Part shown: positions 1-6,678 of the stretch, piece after piece
How the letters are laid out: each line of letters begins with the position of its first letter
How positions within the stretch are numbered: position 1 is the first letter of the stretch
NCBI GenBank assembly: GCA_026770615.1
Contig: MU631462.1
Coordinates: forward strand, 167,271 to 177,533
Reading direction: 5' to 3'
From: Pavlovales sp. CCMP2436
Taxonomy: Eukaryota > Haptophyta > Pavlovophyceae > Pavlovales
Length of the DNA: 10,263 nt
Made by a program: the position numbers and the translations under genes
The notes under the pieces: generated by a model
Seen by the model: the letters and a program-made list of their open reading frames with translations, nothing else
Databases searched by the model: none
Told to the model about the DNA's origin: nothing

Positions 1-82
1 TCGTCAACTGATAAAAAAGGAACCGACTCAAGGTAATCAAATAGAACTGATAAGTTCCTTGCTATCTTAAGCTGTTGGTGTT

Positions 83-1312
83 TTGGCAGGTGCTTGGTGT
101 TTCGTCAGGTGCGAACATCGTCCCACACACGCTGGGTTCGACTCCGGTGCCACAGTAAGCTTGGCATCGAGAGAGCTGCTCCACTCCAGGAGGAAGATGA
201 AGGTCCGCGTCCGCTGGGTCGATGGCCGCATCCTGGAGATCAGGGAGAAGGGCATGCTCCTGATGGACCTGAAGTGCCAGCGCACTAGCATCACGCAGGC
301 AGTACGCATGCTATGCTGGGCAGCTCCGAGCATGGAGATGCCCTTCCTCGCCGTCCAAGCTTTCACGTCCGAGAGCACCACTGTCGCTTACAAGCCGACG
401 GGGGCGACAGTGGACTTCTCCAAGCATGGAGGAGTAGTGATGGACCTGGACGAGCAGTCCAAGATGCAGGCCACCATCTACAGACCGGAGACCAGCTCCC
501 GCCTCGGCACCACGCCGTCGTGCCCATGGGGCAGCCCTCCTCAGCTGGGACGGGATGCGCCGCCTACGCCACCACTGCCAAGCCGCAGGGGGAGCGTGGT
601 GGAGGAGGCTACGGTGGCGGTGCTACCGTCCCAGGCCGTGGCTTGCCAGGGGCACCGCGGGCAGAGGCAACCAGGGAGGACGGGGCGCGCAGCCGAGGGC
701 GCCGTCCCAGCAGATCCTCGACCGTCTGGGGAAGAGGACACAGGCGGACCTCCACCCAAACGTCTAAGGCCCACGTCGAACGCCGAGCTGGAAGCCCAGT
801 CCCGCCGCAAGCTTGCGGCGGAGGACGACTGGCTGGCTCTTTGGTCGACGAGATTGGGCATCGTGAACAAGCAGTTGCTTCAGCGCTCGCTCTTAAGCGG
901 ATCTGTCCTGAACATGGACAGCAGACAGCCACGATAGGCTGCTCTCAGCACATTGACTGACGCGCGCATGCGTAAATCAATCTTCTCCGTACCTATGCCT
1001 AGGGCGGAACTACCGGGTCAGATTACTCATTTAGATATCTTAACGATATCGAAAGTGAATCTGCCCGTCAGCACTGATGGGAGTTCCCTAAAGATGCGAT
1101 ATGGACTCGTCTGTCTGGACGATGCTTCAAACCGAGGTTGCATTTACTTCGGAAAACACATGATGGGAATTGCACGTCTGCTACGACTGTGGTTGCTGGA
1201 GCTTGGCACCCACGCTAACTTGGGCGCACACCTCCTTCTCGGCCCTGGCTTTGGGCAACGGAGAATTCATACAGCACGAACCTCAACTCGAAGGACATTG
1301 ACGATCTCTTGA
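83..1312 (+). pseudogene. copia protease, pre-integrase and N-terminal integrase fragment
   Basis: One frame interrupted by a single TAG (935-937). Near its start is FDSGATVS, the D-S/T-G-A active-site motif of copia aspartic proteases (Asp codon about 140). A Pro/Arg-rich spacer follows at about 520-790. At about 835-900, LWSTRLGIVNKQLL resembles the gag_pre-integrase helix, normally W-x-x-R-L-G-H; the usual His is Ile here. After the stop, LPGQITHLDILTIS at about 1012-1053 holds the first Asp of the integrase DDE triad, then a conserved GLVCLDDASN stretch. Homology fades after about 1215. The start is an arbitrary frame opening (stop at 68-70); the true Gag-Pol start lies upstream or is lost. 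Confidence 0.85.
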
Positions 1313-1745
1313 CTGAGTTCGGATTGTCAGCAAACGTGACATCCGCGCACGACACGCCGGAGTCCAACGGCAAGGTCGAGCGCTTCATCGGGACCCTCTT
1401 GGCAGATACGAGAGCAATCCTGGCCATGTCCAAAGTGCCGAACAGGCAGTGGCACTGGGCGATGCGACATGCATGCGTAGCTCGCAACATGCTCGCATCA
1501 CAGCAGATCGTACGTGACAACGTCCGTATCTGGGTCTCGCCGCATGAGATTTTCTTCGGCAGACGACCAACAGCTAAACACCTGGCCGTGTTCGCGATCG
1601 GGGCTCCTTGCAGGATGCTCCTCATCGGACCGGCCCGGAAGAAAAGCGGCAAGCTCGGCCTCCCGATGGAACGGGAAGTCATTCTGGGCTACGGAGGGGA
1701 TGGCGTGCAATATGGAGATTCCATGTGCTTGATCCTTGGGTACAT
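1258..1745 (+). pseudogene. copia integrase core (second half) and C-terminal region
   Basis: The part around the second catalytic Asp is scrambled: a remnant N-G-E-F reads in frame 3 at 1257-1268, and the homologous reading then moves to frame 1 (STNLNSKDIDDLLTEFGL). HDTPESNGKVER at 1348-1383 is the P-x-x-N-G-x-x-E box with the third catalytic residue, Glu, at 1378-1380. Downstream, PHEIFFGRRPTAKHLAVF and REVILGYGGDGVQYG match the integrase C-terminal region that precedes the linker in copia elements. The frame loses homology near 1735 and continues in frame 2. Confidence 0.85.
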
Positions 1746-1771
1746 CGTCCTCTTAGCAGACGTCCGGCACA

Positions 1772-2206
1772 GTGAACTTCTCTCGGCACGTACAGATCGA
1801 CGAGAGAAAGCTGGTCGCGGGGGGGATCCACACTCCTTGGAAGGTGGACATCGAATCGTTCGAGGGGATCTCGAACGAGAAGAGGAGCGACCAAGCTCCC
1901 ATCCCGCACGACTTCAACAAACAGGTCAAAACGACCACCGGCACGCCTGTGACGGCCAACGACAACCAAGGCTCCGCCACCGTTGACAAACCAATCCTCT
2001 TCTCGGATGACGATTCGAGTACGAGTGGTAAAGACACGGAGGAGGAGCTGGACCGTCGTGATGGCCTCACACGCGTTCGAGCAAGAATGTTGGAGAAAGA
2101 GAAGGAGACGGGCCTCGTTGAGGCGAACCCGATCCAAGCTCTGCCCAAGGGGCACGACCCGCTGAGGCGGGACAGGGCTTCGAGGAGCAAGGCCAAGACC
2201 CCCTGA
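1772..2206 (+). pseudogene. copia linker between integrase and reverse transcriptase
   Basis: A 144-residue frame beginning NFSRHVQIDERKL, equivalent to the conserved R-H-V-x-x-D-E segment that ends the integrase module in copia polyproteins. It continues with a hydrophilic, Asp/Glu/Ser/Lys-rich linker (FSDDDSSTSGKDTEEELDRR) and ends at a TGA (2204-2206). The next homologous block is in another frame immediately after. The apparent first codon is GTG inside a polyprotein, not a start. No function beyond spacer can be assigned. Confidence 0.7.
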
Positions 2207-2462
2207 GCTGGCGTCTGCCCGAGCGGCAATAGGCATCACACACACGGGGGTCCCGGTCACCCTCTCGCGCAACTTCCGCCAGCAGGCGAGAGCATCGCCC
2301 AACGCGGACAAGTGGCGTGAGGCGATGGAGTCCAACTTGGAAGCGCAGCGAGACCTCAACACCTTTAACGGAAAGGTGGTGAAGGCTGGTACCAGAGTAC
2401 TACCGTCACAATGGGTCTACGAGGCCAAGTTAGACAAGACGGGCGAGATCACCCGTTGAAAG

Positions 2463-2882
2463 GGGTCGAAATCCGAATTAGTGGCCAGTCCGGGGGGAAA
2501 TCGCAAAAAAATCCGGTGAAAATCCTTCAGAGTAATTCACGAACCGGAGGTGGTGCACAAAAGTTAGTTGCGGATTCGTGAATGGGGCGGCGCCTCATTC
2601 ATGAATCCGCAACTAACTTTTGTGCACCACTTCGGGAACCATGACTTTCTTTTCGCTTCCGAACGCTGAGAATCGGAAATGATAGTTACACGAAATATGT
2701 TCTCGACCCCAGAGACACATGAGAGGCACACAAATTGGGCTCCGACCCTCGAGGAGGGCTCTATCCGACAGCAGCTATCGACACTTAGCGCGCAGGGGCG
2801 AACGATGTCTACTTCTTCGACCCGGCCACCGCTTTTCCCCCTCCCCAGTGCGGAATCGCGCCACTAATTCGGATTTCGACCC
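2463..2882. mobile_element. 420-bp MITE/foldback element inside the copia RT
   Basis: The outer 23 bp, GGGTCGAAATCCGAATTAGTGGC in total at 2463-2485, are repeated perfectly inverted at 2860-2882. Each end is flanked by AAAG (2459-2462 and 2883-2886), read as a 4-bp target-site duplication. The interruption falls inside a conserved RT motif, which fixes both boundaries independently. The interior carries a long hairpin (2550-2630) and no coding frame for a transposase, so it is non-autonomous. The superfamily is not identified: a 4-bp duplication of AAAG does not match TA-targeting mariner or 8-bp hAT. Confidence 0.85.
2550..2630. repeat. 40-bp inverted repeat with 1-nt spacer (hairpin)
   Basis: Positions 2550-2589 and 2591-2630 are reverse complements at 38 of 40 positions, centred on 2590. 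The arms contain GTGGTGCACAAAAGTTAGTT. As DNA it would extrude a cruciform; as RNA it would form a near-perfect 40-bp stem. It lies at the centre of the MITE's left half. Confidence 0.9.
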
Positions 2883-3071
2883 AAAGGCACGCATGGTGGT
2901 GATGGGCAACTACCAGCGTGAGGAGAGTGACTACACCGAATTGTTCTCACCCACCATCAGGAGCGAACAAGTTCGGCTTCTCCTGGCGATTGGTGCCAAG
3001 GTGGACGGCAAACGCCGTCCCAACCTGAAGCACGCCAAGGTCAAGATCTTCTGGAAAGGAGATGTCTCGGA

Positions 3072-3277
3072 CGCGTCTAGAAGTTTTCCACCAAATAATA
3101 AATTAGAATCAAAAATGATTAGTTTTCGTCAAAGGCGTCTGAAAGCTTCCTGACACGCATGGAAGCTTTTATACGCTTTGCGCATCCGGAAGCTTTCAGA
3201 CGCTTTTGATGAAAACTAATCATTTTTGATGCTAACTAATTATTTTCTAGAAAACTTCTGGGAAACTTCTAGACGCC
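3072..3277. repeat. Foldback repeat that truncates the retrotransposon
   Basis: Arms 3108-3150 and 3188-3230 are 43 bp each and match as inverted repeats at 41 of 43 positions. Weaker pairing continues outward to GCGTCTAGAAGTTTT at the left and AAACTTCTAGACGC at 3263-3276. Copia homology ends exactly where the outer arm begins. No coding potential is seen in it. Confidence 0.8.
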
Positions 3278-3668
3278 TGGACGCCTGGAAGCTTCCGGGC
3301 GGGGTTGGAAGCTACCAGACACCTTTGATGATAACTATATTTTTTTTGATTATCATTAATTTTTTTTGGGGAACTTCTGGTAATACTTCCACTTCCAGAC
3401 GCCTGGACGGTTTGAAGCTTCCAGACGCGTCTGGAAGCTTCCAGGCACCTTTGATGATTTTGTTGATCATAATTAAAAAAATAGATAACAATAACATTTA
3501 ATATTCGCACTATACCTTCTGGGAAGAGTTCCAGACGCCTGGACATTTGAAAGCTTCCAGACGTGTTTAAAGCTTTCAGACATCTAAAAAAAAAATGGAT
3601 AACGATAACATATAATTCTTTTCAGAATTTAAAAGATTCAGGGTGGATGTCTGGAAGCTTCCAGACAT
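3262..3668. repeat. Cluster of AAGCTTCCAGACG palindromic repeats
   Basis: Three diverged units share AGACGCCTGGAC (starting 3271, 3397 and 3533, spacing 126 and 136 bp), each followed by a palindromic GAAGCTTCCAGACG core and an AT-rich spacer. Two palindromes are perfect: 28 bp at 3414-3441 and 22 bp at 3647-3668. The spacers repeat ATAACATATAAT-type blocks at about 3484, 3597 and 3847. The same GACGCGTCTxGAAG motif begins the neighbouring foldback, so both belong to one repeat family. Confidence 0.8.
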
Positions 3669-3965
3669 GAAACGTAAAAGAACTATCACATCTAAACGAC
3701 AACGCCATGCCACGACGCTCCATGGGAACAACAACCCATGCAAGCGCAAACTCGAAGACATGTGGAACTCACCAGACAACGTTATACACTGGCACATCGA
3801 TTTGGACAACTCGAGCTACAATCACTAGTGCACTTCTTATAAAAATCATAACGACAACATATAATACTCGCACAATACAATTTCACTACAGTTTGGAGAC
3901 CTCCTTACCGCCTACAGGCGGCCCCGCAGCCCCGGACAGAGCCGCTCGCCAGGGCCATAACTACT
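3669..3965. other. Spacer, no supported gene
   Basis: AT-rich sequence with a 61-codon open frame (3643-3828) that begins inside a palindrome and shows no recognisable motif. The AT block at 3838-3880 is a further copy of the spacer of the AAGCTTCC repeats. Nothing else is recognised. Confidence 0.5.
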
Positions 3966-3994
3966 GTGTATAATTTATTCCGCTCGAGACCCGT
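3966..3994 (-). repeat. Fragment of the CTCGAGCGGAAT repeat family
   Basis: Read on the - strand it gives GACGATGACGGGTCTCGAGC followed by GGAAT and AT-rich sequence. This matches the 3' end of the repeats at 6143-6260 and 9139-9250. Only about 29 bp are preserved; the hairpin portion is missing. Confidence 0.6.
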
Positions 3995-4023
3995 CATCGT
4001 CGATCGAAGGGCACATACGCAAA

Positions 4024-4076
4024 ACGAGGCTCCGTTTCTTTACGTTACGGTTTCTTATTGCCCGCAACCCCCTGTA
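4024..4076. repeat. Half copy of the GGGCAATAAGAA MITE family (M1)
   Basis: The reverse complement starts TACAGGGGGTTGCGGGCAAT and continues with AAGAAACCGTAACG and GAGCCTCG. It matches the left arm of the complete element at 8701-8858 (8701-8751) with scattered mismatches. The other arm is missing. It lies downstream of the Sel1-MYND gene, not in an intron. Confidence 0.75.
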
Positions 4077-4169
4077 TAGGGGTTTAGACGTTAGTACCAG
4101 TCAGCCGCCAAATTAAAATGTTAAATTATTAGGGCCGAGAGACGCCCGGTTTCGAGGTGAGAAGGCGTG

Positions 4170-5262
4170 CTACGCGGCATCGGCCGGCGCCGCGCCGTGC
4201 TCGTCAGCGCCGACGTCCGCGGCCGCCGCGGCCTCCTCCCGCGCCGCGGCAAAGATCTTGCAGCTATGCTTGTGCACGGGCCACATGCGCCGGATGCACT
4301 CGGCGCCACAGAACTTGGCGGTGAGGCACTTGGAGCACGATTTGAGCTTCCGCGTCTTGCCGCAGCCGACGCAGCACGCCTTGACGACCTCGGGCTCGTG
4401 CGCGTGCTCACTGAGCGCAGCGAGCGCCCCGAGACGAGTCTCCTCGTCTCCCGTCTGCTGCGCCGCCTGCGCGAGGAATCGAGCGGCCTCTCCCGGCGCG
4501 GCAGGCAACATGCTTCCCGCATCCGTCTCCTCCAGGAGGAGCAGGCCCAGGTTGAGCTGGGACGCAACGTCGCCCTGCTCGGCTGCGAGGCGGTAATAGC
4601 GAGCAGCCTCGCCAATGTCCCGCGGCACGCCCATGCCCGAAATGCAGGGCGTTGCGAGGTTGTTCTGCGCTGCAGCGAGGCCTTGCTCAGCTGCGAGGCG
4701 GTAAAAGCGGACAGCCTCGGCGTAGTCCTGCGGGACGCCCTTGCCCGAGACGAAGAGGGTTGCGAGGTTGTACTGGCCTTTAGCGTAGCCCCGCTCGGCT
4801 ACCAGGCCGTAGAAGCGAGCAGCCTCGCGATCGTCCTGCGGCACGCCCTCTCCCTGTCGATAGCAATTCCCAAGGCAGTACTGCGCTATCGGGTGCCCCT
4901 GCTCGGCCGCGCGGCGGTAGAGGCGAGCACCCTCGTCGTCGTCCTGGGGCATCCCCCTTCCCAAGCTGTAGCATCGCCCGAGTTCAAACTGCGCGCGCGC
5001 GTGCCCCTCATTGGCAGCACGGTGGAAGAGGCGAGCGGCCTCGCGATCGTCCTGCAGCACGCCCTTACCATTGCGGAAGCATCACCCTAAGTTGTACTGC
5101 GCACCCACGTGGCCCTGATCGGTGGCGCAGCGGAAGAGAGCAGCAGCCTTGGCATGATCCTGCGGTACAATGCCCCCAGTGTAGTAGCACGCTGCGAGTA
5201 TGTCTTGCACTTCCACGTTGCCTTCGGGCCATCTGGCGGAGCTCGGTCTCGGTCACGTCCAT
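4170..5262 (-). pseudogene. Sel1-repeat protein with C-terminal MYND zinc finger, disrupted
   Basis: Reading leftward from ATG (5262-5260, MDVTETELRQMAR) a frameshift falls at about 5222-5226. The frame then used through the rest encodes seven Sel1-like repeats of about 36 residues (pattern AxxxLGxxYxxGxGVPQDxxEA followed by RxYRLAAEQG), with an in-frame TGA at 5084-5082 in repeat two. The C-terminus is a MYND finger: CVGCGKTRKLKSCSKC, then FCGAEC and HKHSC, supplying the C-x2-C, C-x2-C, C-x3-C and H-x3-C ligands. The stop is TAG (4172-4170). Intact, it would have about 360 residues. Sel1 repeats form TPR-like helical scaffolds and MYND fingers bind short proline-containing peptides, so a protein-interaction role is likely. 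With ATG use lost, only the part from 5060 down is uninterrupted. Pseudogene or sequence error cannot be told apart here. Confidence 0.88.
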
Positions 5263-5325
5263 CGCACCTGGCAGCGACGAGGCGCGGAGGCACACGGCCC
5301 GAGCTGCGCGAGGCAATGCGCGCCG

Positions 5326-5406
5326 AGGAGCTGCGAGTGGCGCTGCGAGTGGCGAGCAGCTGCGCGAGACGAGGAGCTGCGAGCTGCGAGCGCGAGTTGC
5401 GAGCGG
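5326..5406. repeat. Imperfect GCTGCGAG simple repeat
   Basis: Repeated GAGCTGCGAG / GTGGCGCTGCGAG units upstream of the Sel1-MYND start. Overlapping open frames on both strands arise from this low-complexity sequence and are not taken as genes. It would lie in the promoter or 5' leader of the Sel1-MYND gene. Confidence 0.7.
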
Positions 5407-5934
5407 AGGCTGGAGGCGCGGGCGAGGGGGCAGCGATGGCTGCCGAGCGAGGCGCCGGTTTTGAAATATGGAGAAGCCTGCGGTCCTGCTCGCGTGCGTC
5501 AGCGGCGGAAAGAACTCTTCGCCGAATGGTCTCCTCCGCCTTGAGCAGCGAGGTTTAGTTTTTAATATGTATATTATCTAGTTCATAACAAGAGCGATTT
5601 GAGGTTGAGGCAATAATGAACATGGGCATACAACTAAATAGTTTATAAAATTATTTGCGCTATTTGAGTATTAGATTATATCTATGATACAGATTCAAGC
5701 TGGCGTCTGACTGTTCTGAATATTATATAATACAACAATGCTAGAAAAAGGGCGCTCAATTTCTTATACTAACATCAATGCGAATTCTTTCATCCCCCCT
5801 CCCCCTTACTTACATATTACCTCGCCACAGTTCGGAATCGTGCCACTGCTTCACTTATTTCAACCTTTCTCAACATACTAGAGTTACTTTGAATTTCGGA
5901 GCCCTCTATTGTAATGCGGCACCTCCCTTTATAA
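5407..5934. other. Spacer, AT-rich from 5555, no supported gene
   Basis: A GC-rich tail (to about 5555) passes abruptly into AT-rich sequence with no open frame of recognisable content. At 5829-5848 a 20-bp stretch matches 18 of 20 bases of the MITE end at 2846-2865, possibly a relic. Confidence 0.5.
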
Positions 5935-5962
5935 ATTATTCCTGGAGACCCCTCTACGAAAA
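5935..5962 (-). repeat. Diverged inverted end of the CTCGAGCGGAAT repeat family
   Basis: The - strand reads CGTAGAGGGGTCTCCAGGAA followed by TAATTTATA, resembling the 3' end of the copy at 6143-6260 (CGATGAGGGGTCTCGAGCGG). Together the two ends form a loose inverted repeat around the GC-rich stretch 5963-6115. Similarity is partial, so this is tentative. Confidence 0.4.
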
Positions 5963-6142
5963 GGTCCGGGCCGTCTTGGCGCCGCCCTTCGCTCCCGTGC
6001 CCGCCCGCGGTGCCGCACGCGCCGTCGCGCTGCTCACCGTCCGACGGCCCCCCACGCTCGCCGACACCCGTTCGGCGGAGGCTGCGCGCGCAGGTTGGCG
6101 GCTTCCGCCTGTAACTTAAGTAATATTAACGATGTAATTTTT
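5963..6142. other. GC-rich island, no supported gene
   Basis: About 150 bp of strongly GC-rich sequence framed by AT-rich DNA. Open frames pass through but give low-complexity Ala/Arg/Pro peptides without motifs. Confidence 0.4.
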
Positions 6143-6260
6143 GTCAGTGATGGCCCTACAGCTGAATGGGTGCAGCTAGAGGTACCTGCTGGCACGGCGG
6201 GTTCACTCTCCGGAGTGACGTCGTTATGAACCGACAACGATGAGGGGTCTCGAGCGGAAT
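6143..6260 (+). repeat. Structured dispersed repeat, copy B
   Basis: Shares about 84% identity (64 of 76 positions in 6185-6260) with the copy at 9139-9250. The conserved part runs CCTGCTGG through AGTGACGTCGT, ATGAACCGAC, ACGATGAG to CTCGAGCGGAAT. It contains a hairpin TCACTC-TCCG-GAGTGA (6203-6218) and a weaker stem with loop ATGAACC. No clear tRNA A or B box was found, so the type (SINE, MITE or other) is unassigned. Confidence 0.75.
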
Positions 6261-6622
6261 CAAAAAATATTTTATTAGCGGCTCAGCATGATTCAACAGG
6301 TGGTATTCACTCACTGACTTGGTCGACGTCAGACATGAATCCTGAAAACAGGGGTGGTGGTAGAGGTGAGGTTGGTGGCAAACTCGTAGCAGATGCCACA
6401 GGCTCCCCCCCCCTTTCCCCCCCAGTAAGTTACATAATATCCGAATAAAGATAAAGATATGCACTTAACATACAATAGGAAGCTTCACTAGTTAGCAGCC
6501 CTTGCAACCTTGGTCGAGGGGACCGTACACATAGGCACTTCAAGGGCACTTCGACCGTAGATCCAGATAAGGGCAGAGAATGCAGACAATCTCCGGCGGG
6601 AGACGCGGTCAGTGTTTGGCGC
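6261..6622. other. 3' flank of the minus-strand spliced gene
   Basis: Likely 3' UTR and downstream spacer of the gene ending at 6623. No coding frame of interest on either strand. A pyrimidine run, CCCCCCCCCTTTCCCCCCCA, lies at about 6404-6423. Confidence 0.4.
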
Positions 6623-6678
6623 TTAGGCACGCTGCCTGGGTGACGGACACCTTTCACGCCCACCGTCTGCTGCCTCAT
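6623..6678 (-). other. Terminal exon E8 of the minus-strand gene
   Basis: After a 41-nt intron ending TTATATATAG, two bases complete an Asp codon and EAADGGRERCPSPRQRA leads to TAA (6625-6623). If this very short intron is not spliced, E7 reads on for 14 codons to the TAG at 6681-6679, so the protein ends within a few residues either way. Confidence 0.5.

Larger units (their letters stand above)
2211..3069 (+). pseudogene. copia reverse transcriptase, N-terminal part, split by a MITE
   Basis: Frame 3 from 2211 reads NADKWREAMESNLEAQRD (about 2304-2357) and VLPSQWVYEAKLDKTGEITR (about 2397-2456), the start of the RVT_2 domain. A TGA at 2457-2459 replaces the residue expected before K-A-R. The frame resumes after the 420-bp insert at 2884 with KARMVVMGNYQREESDYTEL and FSPTIRSEQVRLLLAIGA, then a degraded KVKIFWKGDVSD where D-V-K-x-A-F-L-x-G-D is usual. 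Removing the insert and one AAAG copy leaves the frame continuous apart from the TGA. The YVDD active-site box and everything after it are absent. Confidence 0.88.
71..3070 (+). mobile_element. Degenerate Ty1/copia LTR retrotransposon (pol part)
   Basis: The order protease, pre-integrase, integrase, linker, reverse transcriptase is that of Ty1/copia elements; Ty3 elements have integrase after RT. Homologous peptides run through all three forward frames, broken by an in-frame TAG at 935-937, at least two frame changes at about 1220-1275, one at about 1735-1772, one at about 2206, a TGA at 2457-2459 and the 420-bp insertion at 2463-2882. No LTR, primer-binding site, CCHC knuckle, RT YVDD box or RNase H was found, so both ends are missing. 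The right end stops abruptly at about 3070, where a foldback repeat begins. The element is certainly non-autonomous now. Confidence 0.9.

Noticed and set aside
1..82. An LTR or Gag remnant at the left edge.
   Set aside because: No inverted TG..CA ends, no matching direct repeat to the right, and a stop at 68-70 in the pol frame. Nothing supports a call.
4167..5090. 307-codon plus-strand frame opposite the Sel1-MYND gene.
   Set aside because: It is the antisense shadow of the 108-bp Sel1 repeats; the minus strand has the Sel1 and MYND motifs.
5829..5862. Relic of the 2463-2882 MITE terminus (CAGTTCGGAATCGTGCCACT).
   Set aside because: 18 of 20 bases match, but the rest aligns only with gaps and no partner end was found. 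Too short to call.
5778..6119. 113-codon plus-strand frame across the GC island.
   Set aside because: No motif, mixed AT-rich and GC-rich composition, and it overlaps a repeat end.
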